NCBI GenBank assembly: GCA_963281155.1
Contig: CAUJLY010000001.1
Coordinates: forward strand, 9,176,001 to 9,240,000
Direction: 5' to 3'
From: Rhabditophanes sp. KR3021
Lineage: Eukaryota; Nematoda; Chromadorea; Rhabditida; Alloionematidae
Length of the DNA: 64,000 bases
The position numbers and the translations under genes are program-made. Shown here piece after piece: positions 63,801 to 64,000 of the stretch (position 1 is the first letter of the stretch; the number at the start of each line of letters is the position of its first letter). The notes beneath the pieces are model-generated. The model saw only the letters and a program-made list of their open reading frames with translations, had not been told where the DNA came from and made no database searches.

Positions 63801-64000
63801 TACGATGCGCACATGTCTAAAGGGTATCCGTCTAGCCTCTGAAGCTACCCACCCATCTTCTATCTCTTTTTAAAATGTTTGATACCTGCCACCGCCGCCA
63901 CCACCATCCTTTTCATGTAACTTTATAAATATTTCTGTTAAAAAAGGGCAATCTTTTGGTTGGGGGAAAGATATTCAAAATATTTTTGTTTTTTAGATTC
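60829..64000. other. First intron of AKT gene, incomplete
   Basis: AT-rich sequence with short simple tracts (CCGCCGCCACCACC about 63891). A plus-strand open stretch at 62275-62400 and its antisense frame are both open; neither joins the PH exon or matches the rest of a PH domain. Confidence 0.5.

Noticed and set aside
1..64000. CRISPR arrays, bacterial operons, prophage or terminal-repeat transposons
   Set aside because: Nothing of the kind is visible; the gene structures are eukaryotic throughout and I found no convincing terminal inverted repeats by eye.

Overview
The window is nuclear DNA of a nematode. The evidence is the gene set and its structure. There is an AT-rich background with very short GT-AG introns (mostly 38-57 bp), a worm-type DUF229 protein, an Srx/Srsx-like chemoreceptor, a cluster of four nematode-type nuclear hormone receptors, an atypical AMPK gamma subunit, and a SNAP-25 almost identical to C. 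elegans RIC-4. Species cannot be named from this alone.

Layout. 1-2.4 kb (+): 3' end of a secreted vWA/EGF protein. 3.5-4.3 kb (-): a seven-TM receptor. 5.5-6.9 kb (+): an S28 serine carboxypeptidase whose signal peptide is out of frame with the enzyme by one base. 8.47-8.69 kb (+): two identical initiator tRNA-Met genes. 10.5-12.6 kb (+): a DUF229 sulfatase-like secreted protein. 13.0-14.1 kb (-): a decayed coding region. 15.5-17.6 kb (-): AMPK gamma. 23.9-24.5 kb (-): a RING gene of the RNF212/ZHP family, in small exons with an in-frame stop. 26.4-42.5 kb (+): four nuclear receptors (A-D), with a decayed minus-strand coding region between B and C. 43.4-44.1 kb (-): a bHLH pseudogene. 44.8-45.5 kb (-): a DeSI/PPPDE desumoylase-like gene. 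52.3-54.9 kb (+): SNAP-25 with two alternative first exons. 60.6-60.8 kb (+): the first coding exon of an AKT kinase gene that runs off the right edge. Long AT-rich spacers (17.6-23.9, 45.5-52.3, 54.9-60.6 kb) separate these.

The genes do not form an operon. The clearest local system is the nuclear receptor cluster. All four share a related ligand-binding domain, but B and D keep a textbook zinc-finger DNA-binding domain. A has lost the usual FFRR recognition helix. C is a 1,726-residue giant with about 630 residues before the DBD and about 660 after the LBD. The AMPK gamma protein lacks the nucleotide-contacting residues of canonical gamma at three sites, so it is probably an adenine-nucleotide-blind isoform. 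AKT and AMPK gamma both belong to nutrient/insulin signalling, but nothing in the window ties them together.

Gene models below were spliced by eye from GT-AG sites, frame continuity and family alignment from memory. The exon joins of the named genes are phase-consistent. The relics are less certain.
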